Below, piece by piece: positions 23,778-36,119 of a stretch of 64,000 bases of DNA (positions are counted from its first letter, which is position 1; every line of letters starts with the position of its first letter). The position numbers were made by a program, and so were the translations under genes. Source of the stretch: Symsagittifera roscoffensis (Eukaryota > Xenacoelomorpha > Acoela > Convolutidae); NCBI RefSeq assembly GCF_963678635.1, contig NC_087065.1, forward strand, positions 69,320,956 to 69,384,955, written 5' to 3'. A model generated the notes under the pieces. That model saw only the letters and a program-made list of their open reading frames with translations, was not told where the DNA came from and ran no database searches.

Positions 23778-24698
23778 ACATAGGCGCTACGCGCAATACA
23801 CCGAAGGCATAGAAACTGAAGCAAAAACCAAACAACTTGAACAACTAATAATTGAAGAATAACAGTTCTAGAACAAAAAATCGTACTAATACATGTATAC
23901 ACCAAAATTTTGCTATATCGAGAAAGAGCCTGAAATAACAGTTCTAGAACTAAAAATCGTACTAACACATGTATACACCAAAATTTTACTATATTGACAA
24001 AGGGCCTGAAATAACAGTTCGTGAGCTAAAAATCGTACGAACACATGTATACACCAAAATTTTGCTATACTGGCAAAGATCATGAAATAACAGTTCGAGA
24101 GCTAAAAATCGTACTAACACATGTATACGTCAAATTTTTGCTATATTGACAAAGATCATGGAATAACAGTTCTAGAGCTAAAAATCGTACTAACACATGT
24201 ATACACCAAAATTTTGCTATATTGACAAAGATCATGGAATAACAGTTCGAGAACTAAAAATGGTACTAACACATGTATACAATAAAATTTTGATATATTG
24301 ACAAAGATCATGAAATAACAGTTCGAGAACTAAAAATCGTAATAAATACACACGCAGAAATAATAAAAGCAAAACTAAATGAAAGAAAGAATAATTAAAT
24401 AAATAAACAAAACACGTGATAAAAATAAACAAAAATAAATATGTACATACATAAATTATAAATAAATATAAGCAAACTAAACATAATTAAATAAATAGAA
24501 GAACAGATAATTAAATAAATAAAGATGAACAAATAAAGAAACAAAACATACGCAATCACGTGACATAGCGCGATATAGTCCAGCCCACATAATAATTGAT
24601 AACTGTGGACGTTATTTGTCGACACTTGACAACAGACAACATTAAAAAAAAACCCCGTCACACGATACCATAACACCTTGACTAAAGTCTTCGGTGTA
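23778..24698. mobile_element. Insertion inside the satellite, with 10-bp inverted repeats and a minisatellite
   Basis: The satellite breaks after ttttcaca and resumes at 24699 as atcagatgtaaatgagg. Joining the flanks recreates a perfect monomer, so this is an insertion of about 921 bp. Inside are a perfect inverted pair tacaccgaag (23797-23806) and cttcggtgta (24689-24698). The right copy is terminal; the left one lies about 19 bases inside, after a CG-rich acataggcgctacgcgc. A 75-bp minisatellite follows (23857-24345), then an A-rich aaataaat region and a unique 3' part. There is no clear target duplication and no coding frame. A non-autonomous element of the kind that carries internal tandem repeats (MITE-like or Helentron/HINE-like) is possible; the class is not established. 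Confidence 0.6.
23857..24345 (+). repeat. 75-bp minisatellite, about 6.5 copies, nested in the insertion
   Basis: Units begin gaataacagttc or gaaataacagttc at about 23857, 23932, 24008, 24084, 24160, 24236 and 24312. Each contains gaactaaaaatcgtacta, acacatgtatacaccaaaa and ttttgctatattgacaaag. Copies differ by several substitutions. The sequence is unrelated to the surrounding 125-bp satellite. Confidence 0.85.
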
Positions 24699-26039
24699 AT
24701 CAGATGTAAATGAGGAATCACAAATCATTGGTTAAGACAAAATCGTTACATTAAAAAAAACAACTGTTCATCAAACGTCAATGAAGTCTATCATTTCCAA
24801 ATTTCACGATGTATTTTTCATGTTCAGATGAAAATGGGGATCATAAATCATTGGTTGAGACAAAATCATCACAATTAGGAAAAATCACAACTGTTCGTTG
24901 AGACCTCAATGAAGTCTATCATTTGAAAACTCACGATATATTTTTCACAATCAGATGTAAATGAGGAATCACAAATCATTGGTCGAGACAAAATCATCAC
25001 ATTAAAAAAAAAAACTGTTCATCAAACGTCAATGAAGTCTATCATTTCAAAATTCCCGATGTATTTTTCACATTCAGATGTAAATGGGGATCATAAATCA
25101 TTTGTCGAGACAAAATCATCACATTTAAGAAAAATCACAACTGTTCGTCGAGACCTCAAGGAAGTCTATCATTCCAAAACTCAGATAAATTTTTCACATT
25201 CAGATGAAAATAGGGAACCATACATCATTGGTCGAGACAAAATCATAACAATTAAGAAAAATCACAACTGTTCGTTGAGACCTCAATGAAGTCTATCATT
25301 TCAAAACTCACGATATATTTTTCACAATCAGATGTAAATGAGGAATCACAAATCATTGGTCCAGACAAAATCATCACATTAAAAAAACAATTGTTCATCA
25401 AACGTCAATGAAGTCTATCATTTCAAAATTCCCGATGTATTTTTCACATTCAGATGTAAATGAGGAACCACAAATCATTGGTGGAGACAAAATCATCACA
25501 TTTACGAAAAATCACATTTGTTCGTTGAGACCTCAATGAAGTCTATCATTTCAAAATTCCCGATGTATTTTTCACATTCAGATGTAAATGGGGATCATAA
25601 ATCATTTGTCGAGACAAAATCATCACATTTAGGAAAAATCACAACTGTTCGTCGAGACCTCAAGGAAGTCTATCATTCCAAAACTCACGATGTAATTTTC
25701 ACAATCAGATGTAACTGAGGAATCACAAATCATTGGTCCAGACAAAATCATCACATTAAAAAAAAACAATTGTTCATCAAACGTCAATGAAGTCTATCAT
25801 TTCAAAATTCCCGATGTATTTTTCACATTCAGATGTAAATGAGGAACCACAAATCATTGGTTGAGACAAAATCATCACATTTAGGAAAAATCACAATTGT
25901 TCGTTGAGACCTCAATGAAGTCTATCATTTCAAAATTCCCGATGTATTTTTCACATTCAGATGTAAATGGGGATCATAAATCATTTGTCGAGACAAAATC
26001 ATCACATTTAGGAAAAATCACAACTGTTCGTCGAGACCT

Positions 26040-28260
26040 CAAGGAAGTCTATCATTCCAAAACTCAGATAAATTTTTCACATTCAGATGAAAATAGGGAA
26101 CCATACATCATTGGTCGAGACAAAATCATAACAATTAAGAAAAATCACAACTGTTCGTTGAGACCTCAATGAAGTCTATCATTTCAAAACTCACGATATA
26201 TTTTTCACAATCAGATGTAAATGAGGAATCACAAATCATTGGTCCAGACAAAATCATCACATTAAAAAAACAATTGTTCATCAAACGTCAATGAAGTCTA
26301 TCATTTCAAAATTCCCGATGTATTTTTCACATTCAGATGTAAATGAGGAACCACAAATCATTGGTGGAGACAAAATCATCACATTTACGAAAAATCACAT
26401 TTGTTCGTTGAGACCTCAATGAAGTCTATCATTTCAAAACTCACGATGTAATTTTCACAATCAGATGTAACTGAGGAATCACAAATCATTGGTCCAGACA
26501 AAATCATCACATTAAAAAAAACAATTGTTCATCAAACGTCAATGAAGTCTATCATTTCAAAATTCCCGATGTATTTTTCACATTCAGATGTAAATGAGGA
26601 ACCACAAATCATTGGTTAAGACAAAATCGTTACATTAAAAAAAAACAACTGTTCATCAAACGTCAATGAAGTCTATCATTTTCAAATTTCACGATGTATT
26701 TTTCATGTTCAGATGAAAATGGGGATCATAAATCATTGGTTGAGACAAAATCATCACAATTAGGAAAAATCACAACTGTTCGTTGAGACCTCAATGAAGT
26801 CTATCATTTGAAAACTCACGATATATTTTTCACAATCAGATGTAAATGAGGAATCACAAATCATTGGTCGAGACAAAATCATCACATTAAAAAAAAAAAC
26901 TGTTCATCAAACGTCAATGAAGTCTATCATTTCAAAATTCCCGATGTATTTTTCATACTCAGATGAAAATGGGGATCATAAATCATTTGTCGAGACAAAA
27001 TCATCACATTTAAGAAAAATCACAACTGTTCGTCGAGACCTCAAGGAAGTCTATCATTCCAAAACTCAGATAAATTTTTCACATTCAGATGAAAATGGGG
27101 AACCATACATCATTGGTCGAGACAAAATCATAACAATTAAGAAAAATCACAACTGTTCGTTGAGACCTCAATGAAGTCTATCATTTCAAAACTCACGATA
27201 TATTTTTCACAATCAGATGTAAATGAGGAATCACAAATCATTGGTCCAGACAAAATCATCACATTAAAAAAACAATTGTTCATCAAACGTCAATGAAGTC
27301 TATCATTTCAAAATTCCCGATGTATTTTTCACATTCAGATGTAAATGAGGAACCACAAATCATTGGTTGAGACAAAATCATCACATTTAGGAAAAATCAC
27401 AATTGTTCGTTGAGACCTCAATGAAGTCTATCATTTCAAAACTCACGATGTAATTTTCACAATCAGATGTAACTGAGGAATCACAAATCATTGGTTAAGA
27501 CAAAATCGTTACATTAAAAAAAACAACTGTTCATCAAACGTCAATGAAGTCTATCATTTTCAAATTTCACGATGTATTTTTCATGTTCAGAAGAAAATGG
27601 GGATCATAAATCATTGGTTGAGACAAAATCATCACAATTAGGAAAAATCACAACTGTTCGTTGAGACCTCAATGAAGTCTATCATTTGAAAACTCACGAT
27701 ATATTTTTCACAATCAGATGTAAATGAGGAATCACAAATCATTGGTCGAGACAAAATCATCACATTAAAAAAAAAACTGTTCATCAAACGTCAATGAAGT
27801 CTATCATTTCAAAATTCCCGATGTATTTTTCATACTCAGATGAAAATGGGGATCATAAATCATTTGTCGAGACAAAATCATCACATTTAAGAAAAATCAC
27901 AACTGTTCGTCGAGACCTCAAGGAAGTCTATCATTCCAAAACTCAGATAAATTTTTCACATTCAGATGAAAATGGGGAACCATACATCATTGGTCGAGAC
28001 AAAATCATAACAATTAAGAAAAATCACAACTGTTCGTTGAGACCTCAATGAAGTCTATCATTTCAAAACTCACGATATATTTTTCACAATCAGATGTAAA
28101 TGAGGAATCACAAATCATTGGTCCAGACAAAATCATCACATTAAAAAAAACAACTCTTCATCAAACGTCAATGAAGTCTATCATTTCAAAATTCCCGATG
28201 TATTTTTCACATTCAGATGTAAATGAGGAACCACAAATCATTGGTTGAGACAAAATCATC
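26040..28260 (+). repeat. Higher-order repeat of about 877 bp (7 monomers)
   Basis: The block containing tcattttcaaatttcac, the cacaattaggaaa variant and the cactcagataaattttt variant recurs with an offset of 877 bases (for example 26917 and 27794). An older, less exact copy lies near 25032 (offset 1885). Substitutions such as cagatg to cagaag distinguish the copies. Confidence 0.7.
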
Positions 28261-30299
28261 ACATTTAGGAAAAATCACAATTGTTCGTTGAGACCTCAAT
28301 GAAGTCTATCATTTCAAAACTCACGATATAATTTTCACAATCAGATGTAAATGAGGAATCACAAATCATTGGTCCAGACAAAATCATCACATTAAAAAAA
28401 AACAATTGTTCATCAAACGTCAATGAAGTCTATCATTTCAAAATTCCCGATGTATTTTTCACATTCAGATGTAAATGAGGAACCACAAATCATTGGTTAA
28501 GACAAAATCGTTACATTAAAAAAAAACAACTGTTCATCAAACGTCAACGAAGTCTATCATTTCCAAATTTCACGATGTATTTTTCATGTTCAGATGAAAA
28601 TGGGGATCGTAAATCATTGGTTGAGACAAAATCATCACATTTAGGAAAAATCACAACTGTTCGTTGAGACCTCAATGAAGTCTATCATTTCAAAACTCAC
28701 GATATATTTTTCACAATCAGATGTAAATGAGGAATCACAAATCATTGGTCGAGACAAAATCATCACATTCAAAAAAAAAAACAACTGTTCATCAAACGTC
28801 AATGAAGTCTATCATTTCAAAATTCCCGGTGTATTTTTCACATTCAGATGTAAATGAGGAACCACAAATCATTGGTTAAGACAAAATCGTTACATTAAAA
28901 AAAACAACTGTTCATCAAACGTCAATGAAGTCTATCATTTCCAAATTTCACGATGTATTTTTCATGTTCACATGAAAATGGGGATCATAAATCATTGGTT
29001 GAGACAAAATCATCACATTTAGGAAAAATCACAACTGTTCGTTGAGACCTCAATGAAGTCTATCATTTCAAAACTCACGATAAATTTTTCAAATTCAGAT
29101 GAAAATGGGGAATCATAAATCATTCGTCGAGACAAAATCATCACAATTAAGAAAAATCACAACTGTTCGTCGAAATATCAATGAAGTCTATCATTGCAAA
29201 ACTCACGATAAATTTTTCACATTCAGATGTAAATGAGGAATCACAAATCATTGGTCCAGACAAAATCATCACATTCAAAAACAACAACTGCTCATCAAAC
29301 GTCAATGAAGTCTATCAATTCAAAACTCACAAAATATTTTTCACAATCAGATGTAAATGAGGAATCACAAATCATTGGTCCAGACAAAATCATCACATTC
29401 AAAAAAAAACAACTGTTCATCAAACGTCAATGAAGTCTATCATTTCAAAACTCACGACATAATTTTCACAATCAGATGTAAATGAGGAATCACAAATCAT
29501 TGGTCCAGACAAAATCATCACATTAAAAAAAAACAATTGTTCATCAAACGTCAATGAAGTCTATCATTTCAAAATTCCCGATGTATTTTTCACATTCAGA
29601 TGTAAATGAGCAACAACAAATCATTGGTTAAGACAAAATCGTTACATTAAAAAAACAACTGTTCATCAAACGTCAATGAAGTCTATCATTTCCAAATTTC
29701 ACGATGTATTTTTCATGTTCAGATGAAAATGGGGATCATAAATCATTGGTTGAGACAAAATCATCACATTTAGGAAAAATCACAACTGTTCGTTGAGACC
29801 TCAATGAAGTCTATCATTTGAAAACTCACGATATATTTTTCACAATCAGATGTAAATGAGGAATCACAAATCATTGGTCGAGACAAAATCATCACAATAA
29901 AAAAAAAACTGTTCATCAAACGTCAATGAAGTCTATCATTTCAAAATTCCCGATGTATTTTTCACATTCAGATGTAAATGAGGAACCACAAATCATTGGT
30001 TAAGACAAAATCGTTACATTAAAAAAAAACAACTGTTCATCAAACGTCAATGAAGTCTATCATTTCCAAATTTCACGATGTATTTTTCATGTTCAGATGA
30101 AAATGGGGATCATAAATCATTGGTTGAGACAAAATCATCACATTTAGGAAAAATCACAACTGTTCGTTGAGACCTCAATGAAGTCTATCATTTCAAAACT
30201 CACGATATATTTTTCACAATCAGATGTAAATGAGGAATCACAAATCATTGGTCGAGACAAAATCATCACATTAAAAAAAAAACAACTGTTCATCAAACG

Positions 30300-32313
30300 T
30301 CAATGAAGTCTATCATTTCAAAATTCCCGATGTATTTTTCACATTCAGATGTAAATGAGGAACCACAAATCATTGGTTAAGACAAAATCGTTACATTAAA
30401 AAAAACAACTGTTCATCAAACGTCAATGAAGTCTATCATTTCAAAATTCCCGATGTATTTTTCACATTCAGAAGTAAATGAGGAACCACAAATCATTGGT
30501 TGAGACAAAATCATCACATTAAAGAAAAATCACAACTGTTCGTTGAGACCTCAATGAAGTCTATCATTTCAAAACTAACGATAAATTTTTCACATTCAGA
30601 TGTAAATGAGGAATCACAAATCATTGGTCCAGACAAAATCATCACATTCATTAAAAAAACAACTGCTCATCAAACATCAATGAAGTCCAGCATTTCAAAT
30701 TTCACGATAAAATTTTTCATGTTCAGATGAAAATGGGGATCATAAATCATTGGTTGAGACAAAATCATCACATTTAAGAAAAATCACAACTGTTCGTCGA
30801 GACCTCAAGGAAGTCTATCATTCCAAAACTCACAATAAATTTTTCACATTCAGATGAGAATGGGGAATCATAAATCATTGGTCGAGACAAACTCATCACA
30901 TTCATTAAAAAAACAACTGTTCATCAAACGTCAATGAAGTCTATCATTTCCAAATTTCACGATGTATTTTTCATGTTCAGATGAAAATGGGGATCATAAA
31001 TCATTTGTCGAGACAAAATCATCACATTTAAGAAAAATCACAACTGTTCGTCGAGACCTCAAGGAAGTCTATCATTCCAAAACTCACGATAAATTTTTCA
31101 CATTCAGATGTAAATGGGAAATCATAAATCATTGGTCCAGACAAAATCATCACATTAGAAAAAAAAAAACTGTTCATCAAATGTCAATGAAGTCATTATT
31201 TCAAATTTCACGATGTATTTTCATATTCAGATGAAAATGAGGAATCACAAATCATTGGTCCAGACAAAATCATCACATTCAAAAAAAAACAACTGTTCAT
31301 CAAACGTCAATGAAGTCTATCATTTCAAAATTCCCGATGTATTTTTCACATTCAGATGTAAATGAGGAACCACAAATCATTGGTTAAGACAAAATCGTTA
31401 CATTAAAAAAAACAACTGTTCATCAAACGTCAATGAAGTCTATCATTTCAAAATTCCCGATGTATTTTTCACATTCAGAAGTAAATGAGGAACCACAAAT
31501 CATTGGTTGAGACAAAATCATCACATTAAAGAAAAATCACAACTGTTCGTTGAGACCTCAATGAAGTCTATCATTTCAAAACTAACGATAAATTTTTCAC
31601 ATTCAGATGTAAATGAGGAATCACAAATCATTGGTCCAGACAAAATCATCACATTCATTAAAAAAACAACTGCTCATCAAACATCAATGAAGTCCAGCAT
31701 TTCAAATTTCACGATAAAATTTTTCATGTTCAGATGAAAATGGGGATCATAAATCATTGGTTGAGACAAAATCATCACATTTAAGAAAAATCACAACTGT
31801 TCGTCGAGACCTCAAGGAAGTCTATCATTCCAAAACTCACAATAAATTTTTCACATTCAGATGAGAATGGGGAATCATAAATCATTGGTCGAGACAAACT
31901 CATCACATTCATTAAAAAAACAACTGTTCATCAAACGTCAATGAAGTCTATCATTTCCAAATTTCACGATGTATTTTTCATGTTCAGATGAAAATGGGGA
32001 TCATAAATCATTTGTCGAGACAAAATCATCACATTTAAGAAAAATCACAACTGTTCGTCGAGACCTCAAGGAAGTCTATCATTCCAAAACTCACGATAAA
32101 TTTTTCACATTCAGATGTAAATGGGAAATCATAAATCATTGGTCCAGACAAAATCATCACATTAGAAAAAAAAAAACTGTTCATCAAATGTCAATGAAGT
32201 CATTATTTCAAATTTCACGATGTATTTTCATATTCAGATGAAAATGAGGAATCACAAATCATTGGTCCAGACAAAATCATCACATTCAAAAAAAAACAAC
32301 TGTTCATCAAACG
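30300..32313 (+). repeat. Tandem pair of 1007-bp higher-order repeats (8 monomers each)
   Basis: Copy 1 is about 30300-31306 and copy 2 about 31307-32313. Rare variants occur in both at the same offset: cagaagtaaatgagg, cacattcattaaaaaaac, gagacaaactcatcac, and a monomer with tgaagtcattatttc. I found no difference between the copies in the stretches I compared, so the duplication is very recent (or an assembly artefact). Confidence 0.8.
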
Positions 32314-33089
32314 TCAATGAAGTCTATCATTTCTAAATTTCACGATGTATTTTTCATGTTCAGATGAAAATGGGGATCATAAATCATTGGTTGAGACAAA
32401 ATCATCACATTTAAGAAAAATCACAATTGTTCGTCGCGACCTCAATGAAGTCTATCATTTCAAAACTAACGATAAATTTTTCACATTGAGATGTAAATGA
32501 GGAATCACAAATCATTGTTACAGACAAAATCATCACATTCAAAAAAAAACAACTGCTCATCAAACATCAATGAAGTCCAGCATTTCAAATTTCACGATGT
32601 ATTTTTCATACTCAGATGGTCGAGACAAAATCATCACATTTAAGAAAAATCGCAACTGTTCGTTGAGACCTCAATGAAGTCTATCATTTCAAAACTCACG
32701 ATATATTTTTCATATTCAGATGAAAATGAATCACAAATCATTGGTCCAGACAAAACCATCACATTAAAAAAAACAACTGTTCATCAAACGTCAATGAAGT
32801 CTATCATTTCACATTTCACGATGTATTTTTCATATTCAGATGAAAATGGGGATCATAAATCATTGGTTGAGACAAAATCATCACATTTAAGAAAAATCAC
32901 AACTGTTCGTCGAGACCTCAAGGAAGTCTATCATTCCAAAACTCACGATAAATTTTTCACATTCAGATGAAAATGGGGAATCATAAATCATTGGTCGAGA
33001 CAAACTCATCACATTCATTAAAAAAAAACAACTGTTCATCAAACGTCAATGAAGTCCAGCATTTCAAATTTCACGATGTATTTTTCATA

Positions 33090-35500
33090 CTCAGATGGTC
33101 GAGACAAAATCATCACATTTAAGAAAAATCGCAACTGTTCGTTGAGACCTCAATGAAGTCTATCATTTCAAAACTCACGATATATTTTTCATATTCAGAT
33201 GAAAATGAGGAATCAAATCATTGGTCCAGAAAAAACCATCACATTAAAAAAAACAACTGTTCATCAAACGTCAATGAAGTCTATCATTTCACATTTCACG
33301 ATGTATTTTTCATATTCAGATGAAAATGGGGATCATAAATCATTGGTTGAGACAAAATCATCACATTTAAGAAAAATCACAACTGTTCGTCGAGACCTCA
33401 AGGAAGTCTATCATTCCAAAACTCACGATAAATTTTTCACATTCAGATGAAAATGGGGAATCATAAATCATTGGTCGAGACAAACTCATCACATTCATTA
33501 AAAAAAACAACTGTTCATCAAACGTCAATGAAGTCTATCATTTCCAAATTTCACGATGTATTTTTCATGTTCAGATGAAAATGGGGATCATAAATCATTT
33601 GTCGAAACAAAATCATCACATTTAAGAAAAATCACAACTGTTCGTCGAGACCTCAAGGAAGTCTATTATTCCAAAACTCACGATAAATTTTTCACATTCA
33701 GATGTAAATGGGAAATCATAAATCATTGGTCCAGACAAAATCATCACATTAGAAAAAAACACTGTTCATCAAATGTCAATGAAGTCATTATTTCAAATTT
33801 CACGATGTATTTTTCATATTCAGATGAAAATGAGGAATCACAAATCATTGGTCCAGACAAAATCATCACATTCAAAAAAAAACAACTGTTCATCAAACGT
33901 CAATGAAGTCATTATTTCTAAATTTCACGATGTATTTTTCATGTTCAGATGAAAATGGGGATCATAAATCATTGGTTGAGACAAAATCATCACATTTAAG
34001 AAAAATCACAATTGTTCGTCGCGACCTCAATGAAGTCTATCATTTCAAAACTAACGATAAATTTTTCACATTCAGATGTAAATGAGGAATCACAAATCAT
34101 TGTTCCAGACAAAATCATCACATTCAAAAAAAACAACTGCTCATCAAACATCAATGAAGTCCAGCAATTCAAATTTCACGATGTATTTTTCATACTCAGA
34201 TGGTCGAGACAAAATCATCACATTTAAGAAAAATCGCAACTGTTCGTTGAGACCTCAATGAAGTCTATCATTTCAAAACTCACGATATATTTTTCATAAT
34301 CAGATGAAAATGGGGAATCATAAATCATTGGTCGAGACAAAATCATCACATTAATGAAAAATCACAACTGTTCGTTGAGACCTCAATGAAGTCTATCATT
34401 TCAAAACTCACGATATATTTTTCATATTCAGATGAAAATGAGGAATCAAATCATTGGTCCAGAAAAAACCATCACATTAAAAAAAACAACTGTTCATCAA
34501 ACGTCAATGAAGTCTATCATTTCACATTTCACGATGTATTTTTCATATTCAGATGAAAATGGGGATCATAAATCATTGGTTGAGACAAAATCATCACATT
34601 TAAGAAAAATCACAACTGTTCGTCGAGACCTCAAGGAAGTCTATCATTCCAAAACTCACGATAAATTTTTCACATTCAGATGAAAATGGGGAATCATAAA
34701 TCATTGGTCGAGACAAACTCATCACATTCATTAAAAAAAACAACTGTTCATCAAACGTCAATGAAGTCTATCATTTCCAAATTTCACGATGTATTTTTCA
34801 TGTTCAGATGAAAATGGGGATCATAAATCATTTGTCGAGACAAAATCATCACATTTAAGAAAAATCACAACTGTTCGTCGAGACCTCAAGGAAGTCTATC
34901 ATTCCAAAACTCACGATAAATTTTTCACATTCAGATGTAAATGGGAAATCATAAATCATTGGTCCAGACAAAATCATCACATTAGAAAAAAACAACTGTT
35001 CATCAAATGTCAATGAAGTCATTATTTCAAATTTCACGATGTATTTTTCATATTCAGATGAAAATGAGGAATCACAAATCATTGGTCCAGACAAAATCAT
35101 CACATTCAAAAAAAAAAAAACTGTTCATCAAACGTCAATGAAGTCATTATTTCTAAATTTCACGATGTATTTTTCATGTTCAGATGAAAATGGGGATCAT
35201 AAATCATTGGTTGAGACAAAATCATCACATTTAAGAAAAATCACAATTGTTCGTCGCGACCTCAATGAAGTCTATCATTTCAAAACTAACGATAAATTTT
35301 TCACATTCAGATGTAAATGAGGAATCACAAATCATTGTTCCAGACAAAATCATCACATTCAAAAAAAACAACTGCTCATCAAACATCAATGAAGTCCAGC
35401 ATTTCAAATTTTACGATGTATTTTTCATACTCAGATGGTCGAGACAAAATCATCACATTTAAGAAAAATCGCAACTGTTCGTTGAGACCTCAATGAAGTC
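33090..35500 (+). repeat. Tandem pair of higher-order repeats of about 1234 bp
   Basis: Landmarks at 33199, 33556 and 34012 recur at 34432, 34789 and 35247 (offsets 1233-1235). A truncated monomer (cactcagatggtcgagac) missing about 40 bases marks each unit, near 33090, 34195 and 35430. A few single-base and A-run differences separate the copies. Confidence 0.7.
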
Positions 35501-36119
35501 TATCATTTCAAAACTCACGATATATTTTTCATAATCAGATGAAAATGAGGAATCACAAATCATTGGTCCAGACAAAAACATCACATTAAAAATAACAACT
35601 GTTCATCAAACGTCAATGAAGTCTATCATTTCACATTTCACGATGTATTTTTCATATTCAGATGAAAATGGGGATCATAAATCATTGGTTGAGACAAAAT
35701 CATCACATTTAAGAAAAATCACAACTGTTCGTTGAGACCTCAATGAAGTCTATCATTTCAAAATTCCCGATGAATTTTTCACATTCAGATGTAAATGAGG
35801 AATCACAAATCATTGGTCGAGACAAAATCATCACATTTATGAAAAATCACAACTGTTCGTTGAGACCTCAATGAAGTCTATCATTTAAAACTCACAATAT
35901 ATTTTTCACATTCAGATGTAAATGAGGAATCACAAATCATTGGCCCAGACAAAATCATCACATTCAAAATGAAACAACTGCTCATCAAACGTCAATGAAG
36001 TCTATCATTTCAAATTTCACGATGCATTTTTTCATATTCAGATGAAATTGGGGATCATAAATCATTTGTCGAGACAAAATCATCACATTTAAGAAAAATC
36101 GCAACTGTTCGTTGAGACC

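Noticed and set aside
23702-24721. Minus-strand frames rich in Leu, Phe and Ile (88-108 codons) over the insertion
   Set aside because: They come from A-rich plus-strand DNA read in reverse and from the 75-bp repeat. They look hydrophobic only because of base composition.
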